23,060 nucleotides of DNA from JBHELG01 sp046263195. Lineage in GTDB: Bacteria; Actinomycetota; Nitriliruptoria; Nitriliruptorales; JAHWKO01. Location of the stretch: assembly GCA_046263195.1 (NCBI GenBank), contig JBHELG010000154.1, positions 1 through 23,060 of the forward strand, given 5' to 3'. Under the pieces are notes generated by a model. It was not told where the DNA came from and searched no databases. It saw only the letters and a list, made by a program, of their open reading frames with translations. Below, in pieces: positions 22,871 through 23,060 of the stretch. The first letter of the stretch is position 1. Every line of letters starts with the position of its first letter. The position numbers and the translations under genes were made by a program.

Positions 22871-23060
22871 TCATCGAAGCTGACGGGCGGCCAGTGGTGC
22901 GGTGATGGCTAACAGCAAGACGTAGGTGGCGGCGACCGGGCCGATCGAGGGGTGCAGGTTGGAGGCGACGCCAAGTTCGGCTACCACGATGGAAAACTCG
23001 CCGCGGGCCACCATCACGGAAGCAGCGCGCCAGCGGCCACGCGTTGCGATTCCCGCTTGC
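22871..23060 (-). CDS. Partial cation:proton antiporter (CPA2, KefB-like), C-terminus
   Basis: The last 62 codons of a minus-strand gene entering from the right edge, with stop TGA at 22873-22871. The translation 'MVARGEFSIVVAELGVA...PVAATYVLLLAITAPLAAR' matches the final two transmembrane helices of CPA2-type K+/H+ or Na+/H+ antiporters, in which 'ARGEFS' (with its Arg and Glu) is a conserved membrane motif. It ends soon after the last helix, so it lacks a C-terminal RCK domain. Such short forms often work with a separate KhtT-like regulatory subunit, which would lie outside this window. Confidence 0.8.
   Translation of the reverse strand, partial: QAGIATRGRWRAASVMVARGEFSIVVAELGVASNLHPSIGPVAATYVLLLAITAPLAARQLR

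Overview
The window is high-GC DNA with GTG/TTG starts, tight ATGA/GTGA gene overlaps and a mycobacterial-type CsoR operator. It most likely comes from an actinobacterium or a deep-branching relative. I cannot place it more precisely.

Layout, left to right. (1) Positions 1-5052 are a copper region. It holds the 5' part of a lipoprotein gene, a hypothetical gene with a probable 3' frameshift, a DUF2269 membrane protein, and the operon csoR-copZ-copA (minus strand) with a recognisable CsoR operator. A small SHOCT membrane protein is divergent from csoR. (2) Positions 5087-8609 (plus strand) hold an exported His-rich protein, an OmpR-family response regulator and its sensor kinase, with an 11-bp-period direct repeat upstream. 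A CHRD lipoprotein and a small zincin-like metallopeptidase follow. (3) Positions 8713-11248 (minus) are an ABC-2 exporter operon with one ATPase and two permeases. (4) typA/bipA (plus) and a ParA ATPase with a small coupled partner come next. (5) Positions 15136-17882 (minus) are a second, DrrA/DrrB-like ABC exporter. Its ATPase is in one uninterrupted reading frame with an upstream MgtC/SapB membrane protein. (6) Positions 18569-22359 are a second heavy-metal locus. A MerR-family regulator is divergent from an operon of HMA chaperone, P1B-type ATPase, small ORF and second HMA chaperone. Both directions share a perfect MerR-type palindrome with 19/20-bp-spaced promoter elements. (7) The 3' half of a tRNA with its terminator, but no 5' half, follows at 22492-22569. 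The window ends in the C-terminus of a cation:proton antiporter.

The two metal loci look complementary. The first is a canonical Cu(I) export system: CsoR senses, CopZ carries, and CopA exports with its CPC motif. The second has a P1B ATPase whose membrane metal-site motif is YPC instead of CPC and whose TM7/TM8 signatures are also altered. It is flanked by two CxxC chaperones and controlled by a MerR protein with a C84/C132-C133 pattern. Its substrate cannot be predicted from known P1B classes, and it is the most promising candidate here for an undescribed system. The nearby tRNA remnant raises the possibility that an integrative element once used this end.
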